Assembly: GCA_905250125.1 (NCBI GenBank)
Contig: CAJNOL010000231.1
Coordinates: forward strand, 62,001-126,000
Length of the DNA stretch: 64,000 nucleotides
Direction: 5' to 3'
Source of the DNA: Rotaria sordida
Taxonomy: Eukaryota > Rotifera > Eurotatoria > Philodinida > Philodinidae
Shown: piece by piece, positions 62,901 to 64,000 of the stretch
Numbering within the stretch: the first letter of the stretch is position 1
Layout: the number at the start of each line of letters is the position of its first letter
Program-made: the position numbers and the translations under genes
Notes under the pieces: model-generated
Told to the model about the DNA's origin: nothing
Seen by the model: the letters and a program-made list of their open reading frames with translations, nothing else
Database searches by the model: none

Positions 62901-64000
62901 GTTTAATCAAAGATAAGAAACATTGTTTAGTTCATTGTGAATAAAGAGATAAATTTCAAGTGCCTATCATTGATGTATCAAATATTTTTAAAAGAAAAAA
63001 TGAATATATATTACTGATTATGAAATTAAACAAAATATTAAACTCCAAGGTGAATCATAATTTTAGTTAAAAAATTAAAAGCTATGTAACAAAATAATAA
63101 AAAGTACTTAAACAGAAATAGATAAAACTGATATTTTAATTTATATTTATTTGACTTTCTTCTTTTTTTTTTTATAAACACTCTGTTGTACTAAACGATT
63201 TACGTTGATCCCCAATGTTGTTCACAATGTAGAGATTTTATTGTTTACAAATAAATTCATTATTGAACAATAAATATGACATTAGGATCTTTCATTGCTT
63301 GTGATAACTCAAAGATAAGTATCTCATTGTCTGGAATAGTAACACTAATAAATCGTCTATTCAAGCAAAACGATTGTCGAACAGATGAAAACAGTAAAAT
63401 GAATGTCATAATATGACTTTGTAAATACTTAAAAACAAAAATTTGATCAGTGTTAAAAGAAGATTTGAACAAATATACTAAATCGAAAGAAGCTTGGTTG
63501 AAAGCTATTCAAAAACACATTGTAAAGGAAAAAAAAGGCATAGTTTATATTAATATCAATTCTTTTCTTGATCTTAATCTAATGTTTACATAAACAGAAT
63601 GTTTGACCTTGCAACTAACTATTAGTTTTCATTTTTTATATAGATGTATATGCATGAATCATTGAAATCAGAATGTTATCAATGAATTTAATAACATGTG
63701 TGATTAAGAATAACTTTTCCTTTATTTAGTTATATGTCACTAAACACAAAAAAAAACCAAAAACTAAGAAATGTTATCAAAAAGGACTAATTGAAATATG
63801 TTCTTTCTCTTGCTTATTTCTTCAAATTGTGTTAAATTAATGTGTTGCAGTCAAGTCTATTACAGAATATCAATCATGATTTCGTAAAATTAGAAGCACT
63901 ATTAGAAAGCTTAGCCTTGTGTAAATGATCATTCTTTAAGAAAATATAATGTTTGTTTTGAGAATACGGAAGGATGTTTCAGAACCAAGAGCAGCTTATT
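59938..64000. other. AT-rich region without recognised genes
   Basis: Read on both strands, this shows poly-A/T runs, short simple repeats and ORFs of 60-75 codons (59944-60135, 61827-62048, 63260-63472) with no recognisable motif. I see no repeat family of the kinds found elsewhere in the window. Confidence 0.5.

Noticed and set aside
63260..63472. 70-codon minus-strand ORF (FISVTIPDNEILIFELSQ)
   Set aside because: The middle is protein-like, but there is no recognisable family, flanking exon or repeat partner.

Overview
The window is AT-rich nuclear DNA from an animal. The genes have short spliceosomal introns (mostly about 55-90 bp, GT...AG, often poly-T) and A/T-ending codons. The gene content (FOXO, DYRK-family kinase, KLHDC3, CFAP276, a rhodopsin-like GPCR, an LCCL/EGF membrane protein) is metazoan. 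The style resembles a rotifer, possibly a bdelloid, but nothing here proves the taxon. There are no prokaryotic features, no CRISPR array, and I found no tRNA or rRNA gene.

Layout. 581-1327 (+): 3' exons of a DYRK kinase whose 5' part lies outside or behind a long intron. 3842-11011 (+): a 15-exon type I membrane protein with LCCL, C-type-lectin-like and EGF-like regions; its last exon overlaps, in convergent orientation, the last exon of an unidentified 2-exon gene (10986-12173, -). 12.6-21.3 kb: gene-poor and full of transposon remnants, including a hAT element carrying a second hAT element inside it, both with intact 8-bp target duplications. 21630-21905 (+): a small, very basic secreted peptide. 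24608-25464 (-): a glycerophosphodiester phosphodiesterase. 27936-29432 (-): FOXO. 32659-34224 (-): KLHDC3, divergent from an unidentified 128-residue gene at 39016-39623 (+). This pair is repeated as 42238-44073 (-, KLHDC3 copy 2, with an assembly gap) and 47086-47664 (+, a decayed pseudogene). 52690-53556 (-): remnant of an acyltransferase-3 family gene. 55622-56302 (-): CFAP276, a ciliary microtubule inner protein. 57977-59926 (+): a peptide-receptor-like GPCR. 60-64 kb: no gene seen.

The genes are unrelated housekeeping, signalling and ciliary genes and do not form an operon. The strongest unexplained signal is the number of foldback (long inverted-repeat) elements: more than ten, 0.1-1.4 kb, from several families. 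One family has three members of about 605-630 bp, and another dispersed family has three copies of about 670-710 bp with TTAA at most ends. Several sit in introns or in only one of the two duplicated blocks, so they can be dated relative to the duplication. Exon boundaries were worked out by hand from reading frame and splice sites; homology calls come from remembered family motifs, not from a search.
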